Position numbers and translations under genes: made by a program. The notes below the pieces were generated by a model. The model saw only the letters and a list, made by a program, of their open reading frames with translations, was not told where the DNA came from and did no database searches. A stretch of 64,000 nt of DNA from assembly GCA_018433975.1 (NCBI GenBank), contig JAHDQE010000013.1, forward strand, positions 1 to 64,000, in the 5' to 3' direction. Shown in pieces: positions 35,489 through 44,099 of this stretch; positions within the stretch are counted from its first letter, which is position 1; each line of letters opens with the position of its first letter. The stretch comes from Ornatilinea sp. GTDB taxonomy: Bacteria; Chloroflexota; Anaerolineae; Anaerolineales; Anaerolineaceae.

Positions 35489-35524
35489 ATTGTCAGACAA
35501 GTTGCATGCAACTTGTCTGACAAT
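35489..35524. promoter_or_regulatory. 36-bp perfect palindrome with two GntR-like sites
   Basis: Bases 35489-35506 are the exact reverse complement of 35507-35524. Inside are TTGTCAGACAA (35490-35500) and TTGTCTGACAA (35513-35523), each itself nearly symmetric, with centres 23 bp apart. TTGTCNGACAA resembles FadR/GntR-type operators. A second perfect palindrome ACGCTTAAGCGT follows at once (35525-35536). A double operator for a small regulator is the likely reading. Confidence 0.6.
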
Positions 35525-35601
35525 ACGCTTAAGCGTTTATCGGATTGTAAGCAGCCCTGATGATTGGAGCCTTCTGCCCCTCATCTTCCGGAACAGGATA
35601 T

Positions 35602-35631
35602 AAAAACACCCGCCCTTTCGAGCGGGTGCAT
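35602..35631 (-). terminator. terminator of the second osmC-like gene
   Basis: On the minus strand CACCCGC and GCGGGTG pair around an eight-base loop and are followed by TTTTTATA. It lies 23 bases past the stop of the OsmC gene. Confidence 0.85.
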
Positions 35632-35653
35632 TTCTGTTTCATTTACACTTGGC

Positions 35654-36097
35654 CTATTCTATCACGATCTTGCTGGGAAGAATATGGGTGCCTTTAGACA
35701 GAGTATCTCCAACCGGGCAGCGGGACTCGATGAATTTCTGAAATTCTTCGACCTTCTCGGCAGGAGAGTTGGATTTGATATGCATCGTGAAGCGTATTTC
35801 CTGGAAACCATTGCGGACACCGGGTTTTCCCATCAGGAAACCATCCGGATCCAGGTCGCCTTCCAGCTCAACCCAGAAATCCTGTAAATCAATTTTGTTC
35901 GCCTTGGCGAATGCAGAGGCGACAATTACCTGGCAGGAACCCAGAGCTGCCAGCAAACCTTCTACCGGGTTCATACCCGTGTCGGTGCCTCCCAGGCTTG
36001 GGGGTTCATCCATAACTGTCTTGAAATCTCGAACAGTATTTTCAACGGCTAATCCGGAAAGACGTTTTGAAACCGCCGTAAAAGTTGCTAATGCCAT
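35654..36097 (-). CDS. OsmC-family protein (paralogue)
   Basis: 147 residues, clearly homologous along its length to the OsmC protein at 20806: the same DEPPS, TGMNPVEGLLAALGSC, VELEGDLDPDGFLMG and EEFQKFIESRCPVGDTL blocks. Both conserved cysteines are present, so peroxide-reductase-like or thiol-linked chemistry is possible. The frame offers a TTG at 36103, but the ATG at 36097 is preceded by GGAGA at a good distance and gives the same N-terminus as the paralogue. It is a single-gene unit with its own terminator. Confidence 0.85.
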   Translation of the reverse strand: MALATFTAVSKRLSGLAVENTVRDFKTVMDEPPSLGGTDTGMNPVEGLLAALGSCQVIVASAFAKANKIDLQDFWVELEGDLDPDGFLMGKPGVRNGFQEIRFTMHIKSNSPAEKVEEFQKFIESRCPVGDTLSKGTHILPSKIVIE

Positions 36098-36420
36098 GAT
36101 CAATATTCTCCTTCACTGATAAATAGTTGCTTACAAATAAGAAGTCGGTTTCCCGAACTGTTTATTACACTCGCAGATCAGATTGTACTTTATTTCACAA
36201 CTCATACCAGTTACAAATGTCATTATTTCCGCTATTTATCTCGTAACTTATTCCCTTTATTGAACGCTTAGAAATATGACAAATTTCAGTTGATTTACTG
36301 CATTTCTCCATATCTTTTTCTTTTGCCCCATAATCCAACCCGGTTCGGGAACTTTTTCTTTTAACTTGACATGGGACCTTCGCCTCCAAATACCGGTTGT
36401 CATGCGCAACAACCTGTAAA

Positions 36421-36453
36421 TTTTCTAAACAGGATCTGAACAATTTCTAAACA
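36421..36453 (+). promoter_or_regulatory. three tandem 11-bp repeats, OmpR/PhoB-type site
   Basis: TTTTCTAAACA, GGATCTGAACA and ATTTCTAAACA follow each other without a gap (consensus NNNTCTRAACA). Contiguous 11-bp direct repeats are the usual binding site of OmpR/PhoB-type regulators, one repeat per monomer. A TACAAT at 36472-36477 is a plausible -10, which places the third repeat over the -35 region, as in PhoB-activated promoters. The downstream gene encodes such a regulator. Confidence 0.6.
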
Positions 36454-36559
36454 ACTCTCTTCTATACTCGATACAATAGTAAAAATGGAGCAAAATTCTG
36501 TTTTACACACAGGCTGGATCAAGTAAAATGAAAGAGAAATGCAAGGAGATTACTGCAAC

Positions 36560-37258
36560 ATGAAAACCATTTTAGTGGTTGATGATAAATCCAATGTCCG
36601 AACGTTGATCCGGGAATATCTGACACAGGAAGGTTTTCACGTGGTTACGGCTGATAATGGTCGCAATGCCCTTTACGAAGCCCGCCACTCAAAACCCGAT
36701 CTTGTCCTGCTGGATATCATGATGCCAGAAATGGATGGGTACGAATTTATCCGCTTCTTCCGGCTGGAAAGCGAGACGCCTATCATCCTGCTTACTGCAC
36801 GCATGGAAGAGACCGATAAAGTGCTTGGCCTTGAGCTGGGGGCCGATGACTACATTACAAAACCTTTTGGCATGCGCGAACTGCTCGCCCGGATTCGCGC
36901 TGTTTTGCGCCGCGTTGGTCAAGAGCCTGCCCAGGAGAAAATCCTGCGCGTCGGAGAAATTACGCTGGACCGCAACCTGCATGCGGTTAAAGTTGGTGAT
37001 GAAGAAGTCAGCCTGACTCCTTCCGAATTTGATCTGCTTGCTGTTCTTATGTCCTATCCGGGGCGGGTATTTTCCCGGATGCAGTTGCTTGAACACCTCC
37101 AGGGCACTGCCTTTGAGGGTGTGGTGCGTACCATCGATGTCCATATCCGCAACCTGCGCACCAAGATTGAGCCGGACCCTGCCAATCCGAGTTATATCGA
37201 AACCGTTTATGGAGTCGGTTACCGCTTCCAGACCACCTCTCCGGTGCCGGGGGCATAA
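36560..37258 (+). CDS. OmpR/PhoB-family response regulator
   Basis: 232 residues. The receiver domain (1-120) has VVDDKSN with the acid pair, LVLLDIMMPEMDG with the phosphorylated aspartate, ILLTAR and YITKPFGMRELLAR with the conserved lysine. The C-terminal winged helix (about 135-230) has EEVSLTPSEFDLL and VDVHIRNLRTKIE, YGVGYRF. Upstream ATG 36539 is also possible; 36560 starts at the first receiver strand. It is three bases from the kinase gene and shares its operon. Three 11-bp repeats in front suggest autoregulation. Confidence 0.93.
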   Translation: MKTILVVDDKSNVRTLIREYLTQEGFHVVTADNGRNALYEARHSKPDLVLLDIMMPEMDGYEFIRFFRLESETPIILLTARMEETDKVLGLELGADDYITKPFGMRELLARIRAVLRRVGQEPAQEKILRVGEITLDRNLHAVKVGDEEVSLTPSEFDLLAVLMSYPGRVFSRMQLLEHLQGTAFEGVVRTIDVHIRNLRTKIEPDPANPSYIETVYGVGYRFQTTSPVPGA

Positions 37259-37261
37259 ACT

Positions 37262-38626
37262 ATGCGTTCTATCACCCTGAAACTGATCTTATCATTCCTG
37301 GTGATCAGCTTGATCGCCATTGGTCTGATGGCCTTTTTCAGCCGTCAGGCAGTTGTCCGCCGCTTTGATACCCTGCTGTTTGATCAGGCAAAAGTTTATT
37401 TCTCCGAAAGAATTCTGGAAATCTATGAAAGCAGTGGTTCTCTGGAAACCGCGGCAAAGAGTATCTGGGAGTCTAACAATACAATCGTTCCCAGTCCTCC
37501 GGAAGGTTTTGGTCCGCATGACAATTTTGTCAATCAGTTTGCAGTGACAGACCCACAGGGTAAAGTAATCATCCCGGCCGGGCCATTTAAGTCCGGGCAA
37601 ATTGTGACCGGAAAACCTTTTTATGAAGGAACGGCTCTCATCTTTAATGGAGTGGAGATCGGGCGCGTCCTCGACCCCGGTTTTCCAATTGAGCGCAGCA
37701 AAGAGCAGGAACGCTTTCTCGAACAGACATCCACCGTGCTGATCTACACAGCGATCGGCGCAGTTGCCGCCTCGGTTCTTCTGAGCCTTTTACTGGCGTA
37801 TTCTTTCACCCGCCCTCTACGCGAGATGACCGCTGCCACTCAGGAAATGGCCGCAGGTAAATTGGGCCATCAGGTTCCCATCCGCTCACAGGATGAGATC
37901 GGCCAACTTGCCCAATCCTTCAACCGTATGAGCCAGGATCTGGCCAACGCTACTCAGCTTCGCAAGCAAATGACTGCCGATATTGCCCACGATCTGCGCT
38001 CTCCCTTGACCGTCATTTCCGGTTATCTTGAATCGATGGCGGATGGTGTCCTCAAGCCCACCCCGGAACGGCTTACCCTGATCCACACCGAGGCCACCCA
38101 CCTCCAGCGGCTGGTGGAAGACCTGCGCATCCTATCCCTGGCCGACGCCGGAGAACTTTCCATGACATGTCTTGCCCAACCCATCCAGCCTCTGTTGGAA
38201 CAGACCGCTGCCATGTATAACCATCAGGCCCAACAAAAGCATGTCTCCCTTCAGGTGGAAGCGGATTCCGACCTTCCTGTGCCCAACATTGATCCGGACC
38301 GCATCCTGCAGGTGCTGGGCAATCTGGTCAGCAATGCTTTACGGCATACCTCCGAAGGTGGGCAGATCACACTCTCCGCTACCCGGTTCGAGAAAGGACT
38401 CCGCATTACCGTACAGGATACTGGCGAGGGGATACCATCGGAGGATATGCCGCATGTCTTTGACCGCTTTTACCGCGGCGATTCGGCGCGCTATACCAAC
38501 GAAGGTGAATCCGGCCTCGGCCTGGCAATTGCCCGCTCCATCGTGGAGATGCATGAAGGCAGCATTAGCGCCGAAAGCGAACCCGGCAATGGCGCAGCTT
38601 TTCACATTGATTTAAAGATGGATTAA
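37262..38626 (+). CDS. sensor histidine kinase
   Basis: 454 residues. Membrane helix at about 8-28, an extracytoplasmic sensor (about 30-158), second helix at about 160-182, a HAMP linker (REMTAATQEMAAGKLGHQVPI), the HisKA dimerisation helix with the phosphorylated histidine in DIAHDLRSPLTVISGYLESM and a HATPase_c domain with NLVSNALRHT, DTGEGI, FDRFYRGD and SGLGLAIAR. It phosphorylates the response regulator encoded three bases upstream. The sensor fold gives no clue to the stimulus. Confidence 0.92.
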   Translation: MRSITLKLILSFLVISLIAIGLMAFFSRQAVVRRFDTLLFDQAKVYFSERILEIYESSGSLETAAKSIWESNNTIVPSPPEGFGPHDNFVNQFAVTDPQGKVIIPAGPFKSGQIVTGKPFYEGTALIFNGVEIGRVLDPGFPIERSKEQERFLEQTSTVLIYTAIGAVAASVLLSLLLAYSFTRPLREMTAATQEMAAGKLGHQVPIRSQDEIGQLAQSFNRMSQDLANATQLRKQMTADIAHDLRSPLTVISGYLESMADGVLKPTPERLTLIHTEATHLQRLVEDLRILSLADAGELSMTCLAQPIQPLLEQTAAMYNHQAQQKHVSLQVEADSDLPVPNIDPDRILQVLGNLVSNALRHTSEGGQITLSATRFEKGLRITVQDTGEGIPSEDMPHVFDRFYRGDSARYTNEGESGLGLAIARSIVEMHEGSISAESEPGNGAAFHIDLKMD

Positions 38627-38634
38627 TTCTATGA

Positions 38635-39348
38635 TTGGGTCTTTTCAGCAATCAATTCACTGAAAAGCACCCACCCGATTGGAAAATTTTGATAAAGTCC
38701 GCATTTTCCTTTGTCCGCCGCCTGCCGTTTACCCTGATAATGCTATCCGGTCTCATCATTGCCGCATTGGTGACGAATACCTATTTTCAGGAAATCACCA
38801 GCCATTGGCTTAATCGTACCGGTTTCGCACCCAATGATCTGTGGTACGGGCGGCTCGAGCGTTTGTTTACATCTGCTTTTGTTACATCTGGGGGTAAGGT
38901 CTTTTGGGAAGCCCTGTTTTTCGTAGCCTTTGCGGTTGGCGTGGCAGAATGGATGACCGGCTGGAAACGGTCAGCCGCCACTTTCTGGGGGATACACCTG
39001 TTGTCATTGGTGCTGCTTTCGCTGATCGTCTCGCTGGCAACCCACCAATTGCGCAGCATCGGACTGGAAGCTGCCCAATTAACCCGCGACGTGGGCCCTT
39101 CTGCGGGATATTTTGCCTGTCTGGGATTGGTCAGCGCCCGGTTAAAGCGTCCCTGGAACTGGACGAGCGGTGGCATTTTGCTGCTGTTCTTTGCAATCGC
39201 CATCTTTCTGCCGGCGGGAACCGGTGAAAGCGCCTCGATGAAATTTTCGGCAGACCTGGCACATCTGCTCGCCTTTCCTTTAGGTTGGCTTTCCTCCAAC
39301 GCAGGGATGAAAAAAGTACGTAACAATTCTTCCAAAACCAAACTTTAA
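38635..39348 (+). CDS. rhomboid-like intramembrane protein
   Basis: 237 residues with about six membrane helices. A GPSAGYFACLG motif and, two helices later, DLAHLLAFPLGWL resemble the Ser and His positions of rhomboid proteases (GxSx and HxxxF), and RLERLFTSAFV resembles the conserved L1 region. Whether it cuts proteins is uncertain because the Ser motif is unusual. The start is a TTG only eight bases after the histidine-kinase stop, so it is probably the third gene of the two-component operon. Confidence 0.6.
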   Translation: MGLFSNQFTEKHPPDWKILIKSAFSFVRRLPFTLIMLSGLIIAALVTNTYFQEITSHWLNRTGFAPNDLWYGRLERLFTSAFVTSGGKVFWEALFFVAFAVGVAEWMTGWKRSAATFWGIHLLSLVLLSLIVSLATHQLRSIGLEAAQLTRDVGPSAGYFACLGLVSARLKRPWNWTSGGILLLFFAIAIFLPAGTGESASMKFSADLAHLLAFPLGWLSSNAGMKKVRNNSSKTKL

Positions 39349-39716
39349 ATAATTAAAACAAAATAACTCCACCAGGCCGGGATGTGATTCGGATCATCTT
39401 AAACATTCGGCAACCTTATAAAAACTATAAGATTGGTGGTCAATTTACGCCTACGGTCCATATCTGCAAGTTATAATAAAGAAAATCACTGTTCATTCCC
39501 AACAACGCTGATCACATCATGGATATCCAACAATCCAACAGGCTTAAATCGTGATTCTTGCACGGGACATGAAACATGAGGCAGATAAGATATATATCTG
39601 TTCAAAACAGCTTATCAGGCTCAGATGCATGCTAAAAAATGCCTCTCCACTGTTTTATCGGGATAACCGTCAAGGATGCCAATCCATACGGAAATACAAC
39701 AGGCGGTCCTAAAACT

Positions 39717-40220
39717 ATGTTTTCGATAAGTCTTTCTTCTGCAGTTAACATTGTGATTCGGACTCTGGTTATTTACCTGGTCGTTCTTATCGGTTTGCGG
39801 ATATCCGGCAAGCGGGAAATTGGACAGATGACCGTTTTCGATCTGGTCGTACTGCTTCTAATTGCCAATGCGGTCCAAAATGCTATGGTTGGACCGGATA
39901 CAAGCCTGGTGGGCGGCATTCTGGCGGCGGCCGTATTGCTGTTGACCAATATGCTGGTTGCGCATCTGCGTTTGAAATCACCCCGTTTGCGGCACCTCGT
40001 AGAAGGGAGCGCCACGCTATTGGTATTGCATGGTGAATTAATCCCGGAGCATATGCGCCATGAAGGATTGGATGAGGAAACTTTGCTGACCGCAGTCCGA
40101 GAACATGGTGTGGCCAATTTAAGTGACGTGGAGATGGCCGTATTGGAAATAGATGGCTCAATCAGCATCGTCCCTGTGGGAGGAACCGCGCAGCGCGGTA
40201 AAAAAGTGCTGAAATATTGA
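39717..40220 (+). CDS. DUF421 (YetF-like) membrane protein
   Basis: 167 residues. Three N-terminal helices (LVIYLVVLIGLRISGKREIGQMTVFDLVVLLL) are followed by a cytoplasmic DUF421 domain (GSATLLVLHGELIPEHMRHEGLDEETLLTAVREHG). This is the YetF/YcaP type, linked to envelope or sporulation roles in other bacteria; the function is unknown. A longer frame opens at 39639, but ATG 39717 begins at the first helix and is preceded by AGGCGG. It lies 34 bases before mprF and likely shares its transcript. Confidence 0.8.
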   Translation: MFSISLSSAVNIVIRTLVIYLVVLIGLRISGKREIGQMTVFDLVVLLLIANAVQNAMVGPDTSLVGGILAAAVLLLTNMLVAHLRLKSPRLRHLVEGSATLLVLHGELIPEHMRHEGLDEETLLTAVREHGVANLSDVEMAVLEIDGSISIVPVGGTAQRGKKVLKY

Positions 40221-40254
40221 CGCCGTCGTTAACGAAAAAATATAGGGAGACAGG

Positions 40255-42927
40255 ATGAAAAAGCGGTGGATACTGATCATTCTCGCTGTATTGTTTTTAT
40301 TTTTGGTTTTATCGCGCTTTACGCAATTAGAACAATTAAAAACCACTCTGGCACAGGGCCAATGGAACTGGATCCTGTTGGCGCTGCTCTCTCAGCTCGC
40401 CTATTACATTGTTTTCACAGGGTCCTACCAATCGGCCTTTTATACAGTCAATATTTCCACCTCATTGCTTGAACTCATTCCGGTAACATTGGGTTCTCTG
40501 TTCATCAACACAGTTGTGCCTGCGGGAGGCGCAGGGGGTGCGGCGCTCTTCACCGAAGACCTGGCACGGCGGGGGAAGCCGGCAGCGCGGGCCGCCACCG
40601 GTGTCTTATTACAGTTGATTGCTGATTTAACCGCTTTTATACTGGTGTTGATTCCCGGTCTGGTTTACCTTTCTATCCAGCACGATTTAAAGGGTTACGA
40701 AATTGCAGCCGCCGTTATCCTGGTAGTGAGCACCGTTGGATTAAGCGGCCTTCTGGTGTTGGGGTTATGGAGACCGGAATGGCTGCGGCGGTTGTTGAAC
40801 TGGTCACAGCATACCGTCAATTGGATTTTTGGACGGTTTAATCGGTCGCTGTCGCTGGCAAATGACTGGGCAGAAAAAAATGCTCAGGAATTCAGCGAAG
40901 CCACAGCGGCTGTCGCCAGCCATCCGGGCCGGCTCACCCTTACGGTCCTGGTTGCTTTCGCGGCCCATCTTCTCGACATCATCACATTGTATTTTCTATT
41001 CATGGCTTTTAATCAGCCGGTAGGCCTGGGGACACTGGTAGCCGGGTATGCGGTTGGCATCCTGTTTTTAATTGTTGCCATCACGCCGCAGGGGATTGGC
41101 GTGGTTGAAGGGATGATGGCACTGACCTTCACTTCTCTGGGCACATCCGGCGCGGCCGCAGCAACCATCACCCTGGTCTTCAGGGGGTTCACTTTCTGGC
41201 TTCCAATGCTGCTGGGGTTCTTTGCCGTCCAGCGTATCCACACTTTTGGCTCCAACCAGCGCACCCGCACGGACACCTGGGGTGTGCGTTTCGCAGCCAT
41301 TCTGGTTGCCCTGATGGGGGTCATTAATGTGCTTTCGGCAGTAACCCCTTCGCTGGAAAACCGGCTGTCCATTCTTCGAAATTATTTGCCGCTCATCATC
41401 CAGCATGGAGGCCACCTGACAGCAGCGTTTTCCGGCTTTGCCCTGCTCATGCTGGCCCGCGGTCTGACACGGCGCAAACATGTGGCCTGGCTGCTGACCC
41501 TGGCAGTGCTGGCGATTTCAGTGGTCAGCCATCTGGTTAAAGGACTGGACTACGAAGAAGCCCTGCTGGCAGCGGGGCTGGCAATATTGCTTTGGGGAAT
41601 GCGCCATCACTTCCATGCCCAATCGGACACCCCCTCCATACGGCAAGGGCTGGAAGTACTGGCTGGCGCGCTGGTCTTCACACTGGCCTATGGCGTGAGT
41701 GGTCTGTTCCTGCTGGACCGGCACTACAGCGTGAGCTTTGGACTCTGGTCGGCTCTGCGTCAGACCACAATTATGTTCACCCAATTCTACGACCCCGGGT
41801 TGGTCCCTACCACCCACTTCGGTCGATTCTTTGCCGACTCCATTTACATTGTTGGTATTGTTAATCTGAGCTACGCCGGATTAATGCTGTTGCGTCCGGT
41901 CTTCATCCGCAAACCTGCATCGAATAATGAACGGATGCGGGCAAAAGAAATCGTTGAAAAGTATGGGCATTCTTCCCTGGGACGTTTCCTGTTGTTGGAT
42001 GATAAATATTACTTCTTCACTCCCACCGGCTCGGTAATCGCCTATGCGCAAGTCGGGCGGGCTGCGGTAACCCTGGGGGATCCTATTGGCCCACCGGATG
42101 ATTTGCTCCCCGCCATAAAGAATTTCAAATTGCTCTGCCAGCGCAACGACTGGCTTCCCATTTTTTACCAGACTCTTCCCGAAACACTTGATCTGTACAA
42201 ACAGGCCGGTTTCGAATTTATCAGTATTGGCGAAGAAGGCATCGTTAACCTGGAAACTTTCTCTTTGGAGGGGAAAGTCGGGAAACCGCTGCGCTCACCG
42301 TTCAACAAATTAACCAGAGATGGTTATCGGTTCATGCTCCACGAACCGCCAATCTCAGACGATCTATTAGAGGAACTTCATGCCATCAGTGATGAATGGT
42401 TGACGATGATGCACGGTTCAGAAAAGAAGTTCTCACTTGGCTGGTTTGACAATGACTACATCCGCAACTCACCCATTGGAGCCGTACACACCCCGGAAGG
42501 CTGGATCAGCGCATTTGCCAACCTGGTCCCGGAATACCAGCTAAATGAAATCACCATCGACCTGATGCGCCACCGTCCTGAAACCGAGCCGGGCACAATG
42601 GATTTCTTGTTTGTATCTCTGATTCAGTGGGCCCAAAAGCAAGGGTACCAGGGGTTTAACCTGGGATTAAGCTCGCTTTCCGGGGTCGGTCAGAATCCCG
42701 ATGATCCCATCATTGAGAAAACCATGCACTTCGTCTATGAGCACATCAACCAATTTTATAATTTCAAAGGACTACACAGTTATAAAGAAAAATTCCGCCC
42801 TGAATGGTCCCCGCGTTATCTGATCTATCCCGGCAAAGCCAACCTCACTCAAGCCTGGATGGCCGTCATTCAGGCCAACTCGGGCGATGACGATTTCGCT
42901 TTTAAGTTCTTCAAACGGGAACCATAA
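40255..42927 (+). CDS. mprF: phosphatidylglycerol lysyltransferase/flippase
   Basis: 890 residues, the full MprF length. The N-terminal two thirds is the polytopic flippase (about fourteen helices, GSLFINTVVPAGGAGGAALF). The C-terminal third (about 580-880) is the soluble DUF2156 aminoacyl-transferase, with SSLGRFLLLDDKYYFF and SPRYLIYPGKANLTQAW. It transfers lysine or another amino acid from aminoacyl-tRNA to phosphatidylglycerol and moves it to the outer leaflet, giving resistance to cationic peptides. ATG 40255 is preceded by GGGAGACAGG. The amino acid used cannot be read from the sequence. Confidence 0.9.
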   Translation: MKKRWILIILAVLFLFLVLSRFTQLEQLKTTLAQGQWNWILLALLSQLAYYIVFTGSYQSAFYTVNISTSLLELIPVTLGSLFINTVVPAGGAGGAALFTEDLARRGKPAARAATGVLLQLIADLTAFILVLIPGLVYLSIQHDLKGYEIAAAVILVVSTVGLSGLLVLGLWRPEWLRRLLNWSQHTVNWIFGRFNRSLSLANDWAEKNAQEFSEATAAVASHPGRLTLTVLVAFAAHLLDIITLYFLFMAFNQPVGLGTLVAGYAVGILFLIVAITPQGIGVVEGMMALTFTSLGTSGAAAATITLVFRGFTFWLPMLLGFFAVQRIHTFGSNQRTRTDTWGVRFAAILVALMGVINVLSAVTPSLENRLSILRNYLPLIIQHGGHLTAAFSGFALLMLARGLTRRKHVAWLLTLAVLAISVVSHLVKGLDYEEALLAAGLAILLWGMRHHFHAQSDTPSIRQGLEVLAGALVFTLAYGVSGLFLLDRHYSVSFGLWSALRQTTIMFTQFYDPGLVPTTHFGRFFADSIYIVGIVNLSYAGLMLLRPVFIRKPASNNERMRAKEIVEKYGHSSLGRFLLLDDKYYFFTPTGSVIAYAQVGRAAVTLGDPIGPPDDLLPAIKNFKLLCQRNDWLPIFYQTLPETLDLYKQAGFEFISIGEEGIVNLETFSLEGKVGKPLRSPFNKLTRDGYRFMLHEPPISDDLLEELHAISDEWLTMMHGSEKKFSLGWFDNDYIRNSPIGAVHTPEGWISAFANLVPEYQLNEITIDLMRHRPETEPGTMDFLFVSLIQWAQKQGYQGFNLGLSSLSGVGQNPDDPIIEKTMHFVYEHINQFYNFKGLHSYKEKFRPEWSPRYLIYPGKANLTQAWMAVIQANSGDDDFAFKFFKREP

Positions 42928-43053
42928 AGCCTCGCTTAAAATTCCGTCAACTGGATCATAAAACCAATCAGGCAATTAACTTTTTAGTAACTGTGCTGTT
43001 AGATAACCCCATGCCTGTTGAATGCAACACCTAAGGTGCATTTAGCTAAAGAC

Positions 43054-43087
43054 AAGAGGCTGCCTTAAAAAAACAAGATGGCCTCTT
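43054..43087. terminator. weak hairpin between mprF and NERD gene
   Basis: AAGAGGC at 43054-43060 pairs with GCCTCTT at 43081-43087, with an inner CTT/AAG pair. The U-tracts are poor in both directions. The gap 42928-43116 holds no gene. Confidence 0.35.
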
Positions 43088-43116
43088 CTGGATTTATCAT
43101 TCGATATCTTTACTTT

Positions 43117-43836
43117 TTAGATCAATGAATCACCTATCTCTTCCCTATGCTCCCAGATTTTCTGGTTTCTTACATTTGATTTCCCATTACGTTCAAGAAA
43201 AACTGGCAACCATTTTTTATTAATAATTGCCACACCCTTTATAGGTGATGTTTGCGATACAAAAGCATTTGAGAAGACAATTACGGGGGTAATCCAAGGC
43301 TTTTCGCCTATTATGTTGCTCAATTCATCTCGCAACCAATAAGTATTTTTCAACGCTTGAGAAATAAAGTTCTTTTCTGGTACTTTCCCATTTACCAACA
43401 AACAGCTGTTATTTACTTCTACCCTTCCACCATGAGCTTTGGTTTCAATCAGAAAAACACCTTTGAATTTGCCTATGATTACATGATCAATATTTCCATA
43501 AGGACTTTCAACATCATGAAGAATATAATAATTTTCGCCTAATTCTTCAAGAGTGCTTGCTACAGCTTCTTCTCCTTTTGCTCCCCGAATAGCCCTCTTC
43601 TCGGTCTTAAGCTTATGACCTATTCGGTGATCAAACACATTCCATACAACAATCATCAGAACAAATAAAACAAGAATCAAGCCAAAATGCCCACCTGAAA
43701 CGGATGCGACATTTATAACTATCACAAAAAAGACAATGAAAACCAGGTTGGCTATCACAGTGACTATAGCAGATTTGCGCCTCTTTGCTGCCATTTCTCG
43801 TGTCGATTTTCCAGCACGGCCCATATTTCTCGCCAT
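43117..43836 (-). CDS. NERD-domain membrane protein
   Basis: 239 residues. Two membrane helices (about 23-47 and 51-70) precede a NERD nuclease-related domain (about 82-200): GAKGEEAVASTLEEL, NIDHVIIGKFKGVFLIETKAHGG, with the D, E and K residues of the PD-(D/E)XK-like core. NERD proteins are thought to act on DNA, often near mobile or defence genes. The gene is visibly richer in A+T than its neighbours, which suggests horizontal transfer. No partner gene stands beside it. Confidence 0.8.
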   Translation of the reverse strand: MARNMGRAGKSTREMAAKRRKSAIVTVIANLVFIVFFVIVINVASVSGGHFGLILVLFVLMIVVWNVFDHRIGHKLKTEKRAIRGAKGEEAVASTLEELGENYYILHDVESPYGNIDHVIIGKFKGVFLIETKAHGGRVEVNNSCLLVNGKVPEKNFISQALKNTYWLRDELSNIIGEKPWITPVIVFSNAFVSQTSPIKGVAIINKKWLPVFLERNGKSNVRNQKIWEHREEIGDSLI

Positions 43837-44014
43837 AACTCAATCCCCCCTTTACGAAAGGCATAACGGTTTGGATATTCTTTCAACCAGTTTTCTAAAT
43901 AGTTGATTGTCTGTTGTTATTATGGATGCAAATCTTAAATATTGCAAATTATCATAGAAATCTGCGAAACTCAACTATCGGAGAATCTTTTTAAATTTAC
44001 CTGTAACCACTCCC

Positions 44015-44043
44015 TTGACATCCCTCGCGCATACGCCTATAAT
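44015..44043 (+). promoter_or_regulatory. consensus sigma-70 promoter of the tetR operon
   Basis: TTGACA at 44015-44020, exactly 17 bases, TATAAT at 44038-44043: both hexamers are perfect. The transcription start is expected near 44050, just inside the operator. Confidence 0.85.
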
Positions 44044-44050
44044 TCTTTTT

Positions 44051-44072
44051 ACTGACTGGACGTCCGGTCAGT
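44051..44072. promoter_or_regulatory. 22-bp TetR-type operator
   Basis: ACTGACTGGAC at 44051-44061 and GTCCGGTCAGT at 44062-44072 are reverse complements except for one base pair. It covers the expected transcription start of the tetR gene, so repression by its product is likely. Confidence 0.75.
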
Positions 44073-44099
44073 ACGCTTGACCCAAAAAGAGATATTCGC

